Assembly (NCBI RefSeq): GCF_002866825.1
Contig: NZ_PKUS01000001.1
Coordinates: 124,001-188,000, forward strand
Direction of reading: 5' to 3'
Origin: Pseudohalioglobus lutimaris
Lineage (GTDB): Bacteria; Pseudomonadota; Gammaproteobacteria; Pseudomonadales; Halieaceae
Length of the DNA: 64,000 nucleotides
A program made the position numbers and the translations under genes. This document shows, one piece after another, positions 44,913 to 53,259 of the stretch (the stretch's first letter is position 1; every line of letters begins with the position of its first letter). The notes under the pieces were generated by a model. The model made no database searches and had not been told where the DNA came from. It saw nothing but the letters and a program-made list of their open reading frames with translations.

Positions 44913-45043
44913 TCACAGACAGCCTGGCCGACCGCAACTCGCTACCCGGCGAGTCGCCGTATCTGTTGACAGGAGATTATCCTGAGGCGCCCGAAAGAAG
45001 ACCCTGCAAGTCGTGCGTGTACAAAACGCGCAACCGCAAATAG
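44909..45043 (+). CDS. Candidate small CxxC protein (44 residues)
   Basis: A GTG-initiated frame whose start overlaps the stop of the previous gene by 4 bp (GTGA). It encodes a hydrophilic peptide with SPYLLTGDYPEAPERRPCKS, then CVYKTRNRK: a Cys-x-x-Cys pair in a basic C-terminus. Coupled overlap and composition suggest a real gene; the short length and weak ribosome site (CCGGG) leave doubt. The Cys pair could bind zinc or form a disulfide. It ends 66 bp before the RND pump gene. Confidence 0.4.
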   Translation: MITDSLADRNSLPGESPYLLTGDYPEAPERRPCKSCVYKTRNRK

Positions 45044-45109
45044 GCTAAACTGCTCGCCACGATCGCGTGAATCTAAGCATCCGATAGCAACAGGGGCAAA
45101 AATAATAGA

Positions 45110-48100
45110 ATGACCCGGCTCTCCATAAACAATCCTGCGGCGATCGCGGTGATAGTGGTTCTGATCATCATTTTTGGACTGATTGCGGTACGCGGTCTGC
45201 CCATACAGCTTTTACCTGATGTCGACAGACCGGCCATCTCCATCGAGACAGACTGGCGCGCGGCCGCTCCCGAAGAAGTCGAGGAGTCCATCGTGCAGCC
45301 GCAGGAACAAGTACTGCGCAATATCGAAGGGCTGGAAAACATGGTCAGTGAAATCCGCCGCGGCAGCGGTCGGATCCGACTCGACTTCCGGGTCGGCTGG
45401 GACATGCAAAGAGCGCTGATTGATGTAATTACGCAGCTCAATCAGGCGGCGGACCTGCCCGCAGATGCGGGTGAGCCGCAGATTCGCTCCGGCGGCAGCA
45501 GCGGCCGCGGTCAAGCGGCGTCGCTATTGATCTATACACTGCCCGGCAATGAGAACCGTGACGTGGCGACCTATCAGGAATTGATCGACCGGGAGGTCGA
45601 GCCGCGCCTGGCCCAGGTGCCCGGCGTCGCCAGGGTTGGACTCGCCAGCGAACGCGAACCAGAGATACACGTCACTCTCGACACCCAACGGCTGGCCGCG
45701 CGCAACATCCAGATTCCGGAAGTGGCTGATACCTTGCGACGGGCAGTGGATGTATCCGGTGGTTTTGCCGACGTCGGTCGCCGCCGCTATACCGTGCGCT
45801 ACCTCGGTCAGCGCTCCATTGAGGAACTGGGCGACCTGGTCGTTGCCTGGCAGAATGGCGAACCCGTGCGGCTGACAGATGTGGCAACCGTCGAACGCGG
45901 CCTGCGCAAGCGGGTGAACCTGTCATTCCGCAACGGCTTCCCCGCCTACTACATCAGCATGATACCCAGCTATGACGCCAACACCGTGGAACTGTTGGAT
46001 GCACTCAACAGCACCATCAAGGAAATCAACGAGGAGGTGCTGGAGGCGGAGGGCCTGACCATTGAGTTGAGCTTCGACGCCTCCCTGCATATACGCCGGG
46101 CCATCGCTCTGGTTCAGCAGAATTTGTTACTGGGCCTGGTACTTGCCAGTCTCGTGTTGTGGTACTTCCTGCGCAATGTACGCGCAACGCTGCTGATCGC
46201 CGCCACGATTCCGCTGTCGTTGCTGGTAGCGTTCGTGGTGTTAAAGCTCACCGGCAAGACACTGAACGTTATCTCCCTGGCGGGACTTGCGTTTGCCGTC
46301 GGCCTGGTCATGGATGCGGCGATCATCGTGCAGGAAAACATAGTGCGCCTGCGCGCCTCGGGCATGGCCGCCTACGATGCGACCATACAGGGATGCAGGG
46401 AAGTCAGTGGCGCACTGTTCTCATCCACACTGACCAGCGTGGCAATCTTCCTGCCCATTCTGTTCATGGTGGGGGTTGAGGGCCAGCTGTTCAAGGACCT
46501 CGCGATTACGCTCACCACGGCCGTCAGCTTTTCACTGATCACCGCGATGACGATTCTCCCGGCCGCCGGGCTGAAGCTGTCGACGGCCGAACCAAGACCG
46601 GATCGTTTGGCGCAGCGCTGGCGCCAGCTTGCCGACCTGGTGATCCGCATAACCGACAACCCCGCGGCCCGCTCAGCGTGGATCGTTGCCATCCTGGGCG
46701 GATCGCTGTTGCTGAGCTGGATATTCCTGCCCAAGATCGATTTCCTCCCCAAAGCGCGCATCGACTCCGTGCAAACCTATTTTGCGGCACCGCCGGGAGT
46801 GAATCTCGACACCCTGGAGCAGGAATTAATCAGCGATATTATCGCGCGTCTGAAGCCCTACTACGACGGCGAAAAGGAGCCACATATTCGCGGCTACAAT
46901 CTCGCCAGTTGGGGCGCTACAGACACCATGAATTTCATTTATCCGGAAAAATCCGAAGACATCCCCGCCCTGATCGAGCTGTTGCGCAACGAGCTGTACA
47001 CGGGGCTCACCGACACCGTGGCCTATGTCAGCCATTCATCCATGCTCAACCTCAATAACGACGGGCCGGATGCAATCAACATTGACCTGCAGGGTTCGGA
47101 CCTGGAGCAGCTGAAAACGGTTGCCGCCGCCACCATGGAGCTTACCCAGGCACTGTGGGAAGACGGCGTGGTATTTTCCGCCCCCGACCTGAGCGCTGGC
47201 GAGGCGGAACTGCGCGTGTACCCCCGTGAGCAGCGCCTGAGCCTGGCCGGGCTGGATCGACGCGCGGTGGGCGATGTGGTGCGTACCTATACTGATGGAC
47301 TGTGGGCGGGTGAATACTTCGACGGCAACAACCGCTATGACCTGATACTGCGTGGCGAGACCTGGAACTCGCCAGAGCAGCTGGCTGCCATGCCGTTGGC
47401 GACACCGCTTGCCGGCATCCAGACGATTGGCGAACTGGCGGAAATACGCCGGGGAGTGGGCCCAGCTGAACTGCAACGTGTGGACGGCCAGCGCACCGTC
47501 ACCATTTTCCTGATCCCGCCGGACAACGTCACCATGGAAGAGGCTTTGCAGCGCCTGCGCGACGAGGTGGAACCGAAGGTCAAACCGCTGCTGCCACAGG
47601 GGGCACGACTGGGTTACCGCGGCAGCGCCGACCGCCTGTCTGAAGCCTTGCGTACAGTGGGCGTTAACTTCCTGCTGGCAATCTTGATTCTCTACCTCAT
47701 TATGGCGGCACTGTTCAAATCCGGACGGGATGCGATCCTGGTACTGTTGGTGATGCCCATGGCCATCGCCGGTGGGCTCGCGGCATTGAAGCTGCTCAAC
47801 CTGGTGACGTATCAGTCGCTGGACCTGCTCACCATGATCGGGTTTATCATCCTGCTGGGGCTGGTCGTCAACAACGCCATCCTGCTGGTAGACCAGACAC
47901 GCAGCGCACAGAAAAGCGGCATGACAGACGCGGAGGCCGTACACCAGGCGGTCCTGTTTCGCGCCCGGCCCATTTTCATGAGCACACTTACCAGCATCTT
48001 CGGTATGTTGCCGCTAATGCTGATTCCCGGCGTAGGCTCCGAGATTTACCGCGGCCTCGCCACCGTGATCGTCGGCGGCATGGTCATTTGCGCAATGTTT

Positions 48101-48166
48101 ACCTTGTTACTGCTACCCAGCCTGCTACGCTTCGGCAAAGTAAAACCGTTCAAGGAGCAAGTGTGA
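45110..48166 (+). CDS. RND-superfamily efflux permease
   Basis: A 1018-residue inner-membrane proton-driven pump of the AcrB/hydrophobe-amphiphile group. Twelve membrane helices and two large periplasmic loops are arranged in the usual duplicated plan. TM4 carries AGLAFAVGLVMDAAIIVQEN (one acidic Asp where AcrB has two), and the second half has the matching GFIILLGLVVNNAILLVDQT. The N-terminus IAVIVVLIIIFGLIAVRGLP is typical. Its stop overlaps the adaptor gene start by 4 bp. The order pump-then-adaptor is the reverse of acrAB, and no outer-membrane channel gene is adjacent. The substrate is unknown. Confidence 0.93.
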   Translation: MTRLSINNPAAIAVIVVLIIIFGLIAVRGLPIQLLPDVDRPAISIETDWRAAAPEEVEESIVQPQEQVLRNIEGLENMVSEIRRGSGRIRLDFRVGWDMQRALIDVITQLNQAADLPADAGEPQIRSGGSSGRGQAASLLIYTLPGNENRDVATYQELIDREVEPRLAQVPGVARVGLASEREPEIHVTLDTQRLAARNIQIPEVADTLRRAVDVSGGFADVGRRRYTVRYLGQRSIEELGDLVVAWQNGEPVRLTDVATVERGLRKRVNLSFRNGFPAYYISMIPSYDANTVELLDALNSTIKEINEEVLEAEGLTIELSFDASLHIRRAIALVQQNLLLGLVLASLVLWYFLRNVRATLLIAATIPLSLLVAFVVLKLTGKTLNVISLAGLAFAVGLVMDAAIIVQENIVRLRASGMAAYDATIQGCREVSGALFSSTLTSVAIFLPILFMVGVEGQLFKDLAITLTTAVSFSLITAMTILPAAGLKLSTAEPRPDRLAQRWRQLADLVIRITDNPAARSAWIVAILGGSLLLSWIFLPKIDFLPKARIDSVQTYFAAPPGVNLDTLEQELISDIIARLKPYYDGEKEPHIRGYNLASWGATDTMNFIYPEKSEDIPALIELLRNELYTGLTDTVAYVSHSSMLNLNNDGPDAINIDLQGSDLEQLKTVAAATMELTQALWEDGVVFSAPDLSAGEAELRVYPREQRLSLAGLDRRAVGDVVRTYTDGLWAGEYFDGNNRYDLILRGETWNSPEQLAAMPLATPLAGIQTIGELAEIRRGVGPAELQRVDGQRTVTIFLIPPDNVTMEEALQRLRDEVEPKVKPLLPQGARLGYRGSADRLSEALRTVGVNFLLAILILYLIMAALFKSGRDAILVLLVMPMAIAGGLAALKLLNLVTYQSLDLLTMIGFIILLGLVVNNAILLVDQTRSAQKSGMTDAEAVHQAVLFRARPIFMSTLTSIFGMLPLMLIPGVGSEIYRGLATVIVGGMVICAMFTLLLLPSLLRFGKVKPFKEQV

Positions 48167-49239
48167 ACGCTACGCGTCAACTCTTCAGCTCAGTGGTACT
48201 GGCCACCTGCTTCACATCCGCCGCACTCGCCCAGCAGAGCCCTGTTCCGGTGCTGGTAGAGCAGGTGCGCGAGCAAGCGGTTGAGCGCAGTTTGCCACTT
48301 AACGGAAGGGTACATAGCCGCCATGACGCCAGTCTGAGCCTGACGCTGTCAGGACAGCTGGAATGGGTACTGGAACCGGGCACCCTGGTCAGAAAGGGCG
48401 AGGTGATCGGCCAGCTGGACCAACAACCCATTCTGCTACGCAAGGCAGAGCTCTCGCACCTGGCGCAGCGTGAACAGGTTAATGGCGCCTATCTGGATAA
48501 AGAGCTGGTGCGACTGAAGCGACTCATGGAAGCCAATAATGCGTCCGAGCGGCTGGTGGACGAGAGTGAGTCGCAGCGGGATATTTCCCGGCTGGAGTTA
48601 CGCTCCCTGCAGGCGCGTATAGCCCAGCTCGACGACGAACTGCGACGCTCGCGCCTGGTCGCACCCTTTTCCGGTGTGATCGCTCAACGCCTTAAACGCG
48701 GTGGCGAATACGTCAATCCGGGCGAGCCGATTGCGCGACTGGTTGACCTGGAGCAACTGGAATTACGTTTTCAGGTGCCCGTCAGTTATCTGGGTCGGCT
48801 GCAGGTAAACCAACAGGTCGCCTTCGCTGCACAAGGCGGGCAACTGCTGGGCGAGACGCCACCGACACAACAATCAACAGTGCGTACGATTATTCCCGCA
48901 GCAGACAGTAACTCGCAGACTTTCGAGGTGCGTGCAGACATTGACTCTTCCGGCAGCGGGACAGTTATCGCCGGTCAATTGGTCAACGTTTCACTGCAGA
49001 TCTCCAGCGGCAAGGCGACGGTGCAGATCCCCCGGGATGCCATTGTCCTGCGCTCCGAGGGTAACTACGTGTTTCGTATCGATGAGAAGGACAAGGCCCA
49101 CCGCGTACCCGTGGAAGTGGGTGAAGGCTCCACAGCCTGGGTCAGCGTAAGGGGCAAGCTCAGCCGGGGAGACTGGGTGGCGGTGCGTGGACTGGAACGA
49201 CTGCAGGACGGTCAAACAGTGATGCGCCGGGAGTCCTGA
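48163..49239 (+). CDS. RND efflux periplasmic adaptor (membrane fusion protein)
   Basis: A 358-residue periplasmic protein with a signal peptide ending ALAQQ. The lipoyl-like half (GRVHSRHDASLSLTLSGQLE; LEPGTLVRKGEVIGQLDQQP), a helical hairpin (about 105-165) and the second half (LVAPFSGVIAQRLKRGGEYV) are those of HlyD/AcrA-type adaptors. The start is the GTG at 48163, overlapping the permease stop, with AGGAG 6-7 nt upstream; the longer upstream frame lies inside the permease gene. It links the pump at 45110 to an outer-membrane channel encoded elsewhere. Confidence 0.9.
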   Translation: MNATRQLFSSVVLATCFTSAALAQQSPVPVLVEQVREQAVERSLPLNGRVHSRHDASLSLTLSGQLEWVLEPGTLVRKGEVIGQLDQQPILLRKAELSHLAQREQVNGAYLDKELVRLKRLMEANNASERLVDESESQRDISRLELRSLQARIAQLDDELRRSRLVAPFSGVIAQRLKRGGEYVNPGEPIARLVDLEQLELRFQVPVSYLGRLQVNQQVAFAAQGGQLLGETPPTQQSTVRTIIPAADSNSQTFEVRADIDSSGSGTVIAGQLVNVSLQISSGKATVQIPRDAIVLRSEGNYVFRIDEKDKAHRVPVEVGEGSTAWVSVRGKLSRGDWVAVRGLERLQDGQTVMRRES

Positions 49240-49356
49240 AGTCCGGCACGCACCACTTATAGCGACCAATACCTTGCCCGGGATAAGGCCAGCGTAGTGC
49301 ATGTACAACTGGCCACAGCAGGGCAAAAGTTGTGAAACCCCCTTTCCCGCACCAGG

Positions 49357-50274
49357 TCAGGCCGTCACACTGCCGGGAAAACGCTGCTCAAGAATCGTGC
49401 GGATACCATCTTGCCAGCGGGTTTTGCAGGGGCCGGCCAATTTCTTGCGCAACGTGGCATCCACGATTTTCATTTGCCAGGTCGCCAGCGCGGCCTCCTC
49501 AATTTTCATCGACATCCCGGTGAGGGACTCGATATAGCGGATCATCTCTTCCACAGACACCGCCTCGTCCCCGCCCAGATTGACCGTCAACGCGGGCACT
49601 GCAGCGTGCTGGAGCAGACCCTGAACCTGCTCGACGATATCCGTTTCATATATCGGACAACAAAAACTCTCGCCATTACTCTTGCGCGTATAAGGGATAC
49701 CGCCGCGCATCATCTGGTAGAGGGCCGTGGGCACGCCGCCATGGCCACACAAACCATAGGCCACGTCCAGCCGGGCAATGACCGTGGGCAACTGCAGTTC
49801 GCGCGCCTGGTAACGCGCAACGCCCTCACTGGCCAGTTTGCTCATGGCGTAGTGTGGCGAATAAGTGGAATAGCCACCCAGCGTGGCTGACTCATCGATC
49901 ACCGCTTGCGGGTCTGGGTTATCGCGATAAACAGAGTCTGACGACATGTGGAAGAAGGCCCTGGCGTCGCGATAGCGTTTCATCAGGAACCCGGTGCCTT
50001 CCGCGTTATCGGTCAAGGCCTGTTCGGTTGTCTCGGGAGACACATTTACCGCACAGTGAATCACATAGTCCACGTCAGGCATGTGCGAGAGGTCCTCCTC
50101 GCCCATGGTGAAGTTAACCGTCTTGATGCCCTGCGCCTCAATCTCTTCCCTGGCTTTAGGGTCAGAAAAACGCGCCGCCGCCCAGACCTCGTTACTCTTG
50201 TCCAGCTGCTCCGCAATAGGGCGGGCTACCTGTCCCGTCGCGCCAGTTACCAGAACTCGTTGATTCTTCAGCAT
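49357..50274 (-). CDS. NAD-dependent epimerase/dehydratase family protein
   Basis: A 305-residue extended-SDR protein. The nucleotide loop is VLVTGATGQVARPIAEQL and the active-site block is MSSDSVYRD with YAMSKLASEGVARYQ (Tyr-x-x-x-Lys). The middle NLGGDEAVSVEEMIRYIESL is typical of NAD-dependent sugar-nucleotide or related epimerases. I chose ATG 50274 because AGAGG precedes it by 7 nt; an ATG at 50295 would add seven residues and contain that ribosome site. The substrate is unknown. Confidence 0.88.
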   Translation of the reverse strand: MLKNQRVLVTGATGQVARPIAEQLDKSNEVWAAARFSDPKAREEIEAQGIKTVNFTMGEEDLSHMPDVDYVIHCAVNVSPETTEQALTDNAEGTGFLMKRYRDARAFFHMSSDSVYRDNPDPQAVIDESATLGGYSTYSPHYAMSKLASEGVARYQARELQLPTVIARLDVAYGLCGHGGVPTALYQMMRGGIPYTRKSNGESFCCPIYETDIVEQVQGLLQHAAVPALTVNLGGDEAVSVEEMIRYIESLTGMSMKIEEAALATWQMKIVDATLRKKLAGPCKTRWQDGIRTILEQRFPGSVTA

Positions 50275-50619
50275 GTCGATCCTCTTTTCACTCATTACAG
50301 ATAGGTATTTTTAGTGCCCGGGTCGTGATTTCTCGCAAGCTGCCGCATCAGTACTCCAGCCTACGCAGATATATCGCCGGAAGCCGCCTCCTCGATGCGT
50401 GACCCTGATAGCTTTGCCAAAGCACTTCCGATCAGTCACTGCGGGCACATCCTTTGCCAATAGGCCTGACATTGAATCAGTCAGGATTTCTCTGTGCAAC
50501 GATTGCAGCGGCCAAAGCAAGTTGCGGTGACTATCATATTGAACTTGATGGCATAACACGCATGACGCATCATCCGAACTTGCCCCCAGGGCCAACCCAG
50601 TCAAAATCAGGAGCAAACC
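50275..50619. other. Divergent intergenic region
   Basis: No gene is supported between the reverse epimerase gene and the forward MAPEG gene. A reverse-strand frame (50311-50625) has a signal-like start and a CVLCH motif but begins at a TTG overlapping the MAPEG start codon, so I do not call it. Promoters for both neighbours must lie here; none is obvious. Confidence 0.4.
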
Positions 50620-51051
50620 ATGCAAGCCTCCACAGAAATCCTCGCCCCGGTGACCGTGCTGCTTCTACTGACCTGTATCGTCTGGGCGTGGATGTACGCC
50701 ACCCGCATACCTGCCATAAAGCGCGCTGGCATGCAACTGGACCCGGAGCTGCCCAAAGGACAACAAATGGCGGAACTGCCGGCGCGGGTGCGCTGGAAGG
50801 CCGACAACTACAATCACCTGTTGGAGCAACCCACCCTGTTTTACGCTGTTGCCCTCACGCTGGCACTGCTGGGGGCAGGAGACGGCCTGAACCTGACCCT
50901 GGCCTGGTGTTATGTGGGACTTCGAATTGCCCACACACTGCAACAGGCAATGTGGAACAAAATTGAGGTTCGCTTTGTGCTGTTCTTCCTTTCCTCGCTG
51001 GTTTTGATTGCGCTGGTCTGCCGCGCAGCGATGCTGGTGTGGGCGGCATGA
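50620..51051 (+). CDS. MAPEG-family membrane protein
   Basis: A 143-residue four-helix protein. The motif after helix 1-2, PARVRWKADNYNHLLEQPTL (R-x-K-x-x-N-x-x-x-x-x-E/Q), and the AWCYVGLRIAHTLQQAM before the last helices are those of the MAPEG group. AGGAG lies 8 nt before the ATG. It is the second MAPEG protein in the window and only distantly similar to that at 41367. The function in bacteria is not established. Confidence 0.87.
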   Translation: MQASTEILAPVTVLLLLTCIVWAWMYATRIPAIKRAGMQLDPELPKGQQMAELPARVRWKADNYNHLLEQPTLFYAVALTLALLGAGDGLNLTLAWCYVGLRIAHTLQQAMWNKIEVRFVLFFLSSLVLIALVCRAAMLVWAA

Positions 51052-51100
51052 AAAGGTTATCGGGCGATTTCTGTATGCACCAGCCAGGATGCCACAGTCA

Positions 51101-51448
51101 ATGAATCCTGCGAGGTTCAATCGTGCCACCCACTTCAGCGTGGTCTGGGCGTTCATGCTGTGCTTTATAACCATCCTGGAATGGCGCAGCCTGGATCGCG
51201 ACCCGATGAAGGCGGACATTCTCAGTCCGTTCATTCAGCGCCATATCGAGATTACACCGGGTCAGGCACAAACGGACCGTGCTGCACCCATAGATTCCCT
51301 GGGGGTTGAACCGGCCAAACGGCCGCAAACTGTCGTGGAGCTTGGCTTTGACGGGCCGCTATTTTTGGCCTGCTTTTTTATCCCTATTATCGTCTTTCAC
51401 GGCATAGGCGCCCTGTTTACGCATTTACGCAAACACCTCGAACCCTGA
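51101..51448 (+). CDS. Small membrane protein, unknown function
   Basis: A 115-residue protein with two hydrophobic helices (FSVVWAFMLCFITILEW and LFLACFFIPIIVFHGIGALF) separated by a ~55-residue hydrophilic segment (RDPMKADILSPFIQRHIEIT) that is probably periplasmic. I recognise no family. The ATG at 51101 is preceded by AGGA at about 11 nt; ATG at 51089 is an alternative. It lies 49 bp after the MAPEG gene in the same orientation and may be co-transcribed. Confidence 0.65.
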   Translation: MNPARFNRATHFSVVWAFMLCFITILEWRSLDRDPMKADILSPFIQRHIEITPGQAQTDRAAPIDSLGVEPAKRPQTVVELGFDGPLFLACFFIPIIVFHGIGALFTHLRKHLEP

Positions 51449-51514
51449 TAACACGAAATTCGTGTCGCGCCGGGATTCCGGACACGACACGAGGCATTGT
51501 CGTCAATAGATAGA

Positions 51515-52279
51515 CTAACGAGCGGGTTTGTGCACCATCTTCGCATCCCAGACAGTCGCTGAGCCTGCGGCACACGTCGCCGCACCCTTCAGGCTTTCCA
51601 TGCCTTTTTGCCAACCACCGCCGGTCATATAGATCTCATAGGCGGCAAAATAATCGGTCCAGTTGCTGAATGTTGCAACACTCCAATAATCGAAGTCTCT
51701 ATCCGACGAACCACCGAGCATCGGGAAGAACACCCAGTTGGAGTTCTTTGCACCCAAAGAGCGCATTGCGGCAGCATACTTCTTGTGCCCGGCTATCGCC
51801 TTCTGCCACTCACCTTCGTCTGCCATGCTGCACTCTACAAACATCACCACGCCGTCTTCCGGGGGGCCATCTGGCGCATTAATCTCTACAGACGAGGCCA
51901 GACCGTGTTGACCGCAGGCAATTACCTCGTTGAACTCTTCCTGAATATCACCACCACCTGCTTGCCAAGCGTCAAGGCCCTTACCCATGTGATTGCCGGA
52001 AGGATGCGAGCCCAGCCAGATCAACTGCGGTCCATCGGTGAACGTCGCAAACTGGGGTGTGAGTATCCAGGCGGCATACGTCGGGTCATTTTTGCCGGCC
52101 CAGCGACTGAAACTGCCTGCCACCTTCATCAGGTCTTTCATGCTCTTACCCGGCTGCAGGTTGCAGTAGAAAGCCTCTACCGGCGCGGGCTTGGCCCCGC
52201 CCTCCTGCGTCAGGGCGGCGGGTGCCCAAGCAATGAGTACTGCCGTAATTCCTAATACCACTGTTCTTATTGCTGTCAT
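51515..52279 (-). CDS. Secreted protein, unknown function
   Basis: A 254-residue protein with a Sec signal peptide (about 1-24, IRTVVLGITAVLIAWAPAAL). The mature part has repeated patterns (EAFYCNLQPGKSMKDLMKVA; VMFVECSMADEGEWQKAIAG) that look like two ferredoxin-like alpha/beta halves, plausibly a dimeric-barrel fold, with four cysteines. The ATG at 52279 has GAGGG 9 nt upstream; a 43-codon upstream extension lacks a site. I recognise no characterised relative. Confidence 0.75.
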   Translation of the reverse strand: MTAIRTVVLGITAVLIAWAPAALTQEGGAKPAPVEAFYCNLQPGKSMKDLMKVAGSFSRWAGKNDPTYAAWILTPQFATFTDGPQLIWLGSHPSGNHMGKGLDAWQAGGGDIQEEFNEVIACGQHGLASSVEINAPDGPPEDGVVMFVECSMADEGEWQKAIAGHKKYAAAMRSLGAKNSNWVFFPMLGGSSDRDFDYWSVATFSNWTDYFAAYEIYMTGGGWQKGMESLKGAATCAAGSATVWDAKMVHKPAR

Positions 52280-52485
52280 GATTATTACCCTCGTTATTGT
52301 TGGCCCATACGTGGCCGTGTGCCAGCGGGCTACTTTAGAGGGTAGTCGTAAAGCGAAATTGTGCAAATTTCGTTCAATCCTGACCCGCGCATGACAACGC
52401 TGCATTCAGCGACCCGCCGTTATCGCATATACTTGGTCCCGCGATTTGCCAGCGTCACGCAACAGCCCAGAGGACACTACTGAAG

Positions 52486-53115
52486 ATGTACTACGGAGAA
52501 AGGCTGAATAGTATCAGTCACCTGGTGGGCGCTGTTTTCGCGCTTATCGCACTGGGCGCACTGCTGGCGCTCGGCCTGCAGACAGGCGACGCGACGACCA
52601 TAGTCGGCTTTACCGCGTTTGGCCTCACCCTGGTCCTGCTCTATACCATGTCAACGCTGTATCACAGCTTCCAGGCGCCAAAACTCAAGCAAGTCTTCAA
52701 GGTGTTGGACCACATCTCCATCTATCTACTGATCGCGGGCACCTATACGCCATTTATGCTGATCAGCATGCCTGGCAGCAGTGGCACCATGATCCTGGCA
52801 CTGGTATGGACACTTGCAGTCGTCGGCATCATTTCCGAACTGCTGTTAACTGGACGTCTGGTAAAGTTCGTGCAGCTGGTGATCTATCTGGGGATGGGAT
52901 GGGCCTGCTCACTGGATATGGCAAGCTTGCGTGCGGCTCTGCCGGACGCTGGTTTCTGGTGGGTCACTGCGGGCGGCATTGCCTACACTGCAGGCATCGC
53001 TTTCTACCTGCTGGACAAGGCAAAGTGGTTGAATCACGCTCACGGCATCTGGCACTTTTTCGTTCTCGTGGGCTCGGTTTGCCACTTCGTGGCGGTCGCC
53101 GGTTACGTCAGGTAG
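52486..53115 (+). CDS. trhA: PAQR/hemolysin III family membrane protein (TrhA-like)
   Basis: A 209-residue seven-helix protein with the family histidines: N-terminal SISHLVGAVF, LYTMSTLYHSFQ, VFKVLDHISIYLLIAGTYTP, and C-terminal HAHGIWHFFVLVGSVCHF. These His/Asp/Ser residues bind zinc in PAQR proteins. E. coli TrhA (YqfA) maintains membrane energetic homeostasis in response to unsaturated fatty acids; older names as hemolysin are misleading. A hairpin follows downstream and the antiporter gene is convergent. Confidence 0.9.
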   Translation: MYYGERLNSISHLVGAVFALIALGALLALGLQTGDATTIVGFTAFGLTLVLLYTMSTLYHSFQAPKLKQVFKVLDHISIYLLIAGTYTPFMLISMPGSSGTMILALVWTLAVVGIISELLLTGRLVKFVQLVIYLGMGWACSLDMASLRAALPDAGFWWVTAGGIAYTAGIAFYLLDKAKWLNHAHGIWHFFVLVGSVCHFVAVAGYVR

Positions 53116-53139
53116 GCTGGTACCACCAAGAACTACCAG

Positions 53140-53162
53140 GAAGCCGACTGCATCTCGGCTTC
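53140..53162 (+). terminator. Hairpin after the PAQR gene
   Basis: A perfect 8-bp inverted repeat GAAGCCGA / TCGGCTTC with a 7-nt loop lies 25 bp after the trhA stop. No T-run follows, so it may be a weak or bidirectional 3'-end structure between convergent genes. Confidence 0.4.
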
Positions 53163-53259
53163 ACCGCTCACCGACGCCGGACCCGATGCAAAATGCTCGC
53201 GGCTGATGCCTCTGCCACTTAATGGCCCCGGCTGCCTGCGTCGTCGGCAGGAGCGCAGC

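Noticed and set aside
47036-47944. 302-codon reverse frame within the RND permease
   Set aside because: Antisense shadow of the pump gene with low-complexity His/Gln content.
50311-50625. Reverse frame with signal-like start and a CVLCH heme-type motif
   Set aside because: It begins at a TTG overlapping the MAPEG start codon, has no ribosome site and shows no other family feature; kept as an unconvincing possibility.
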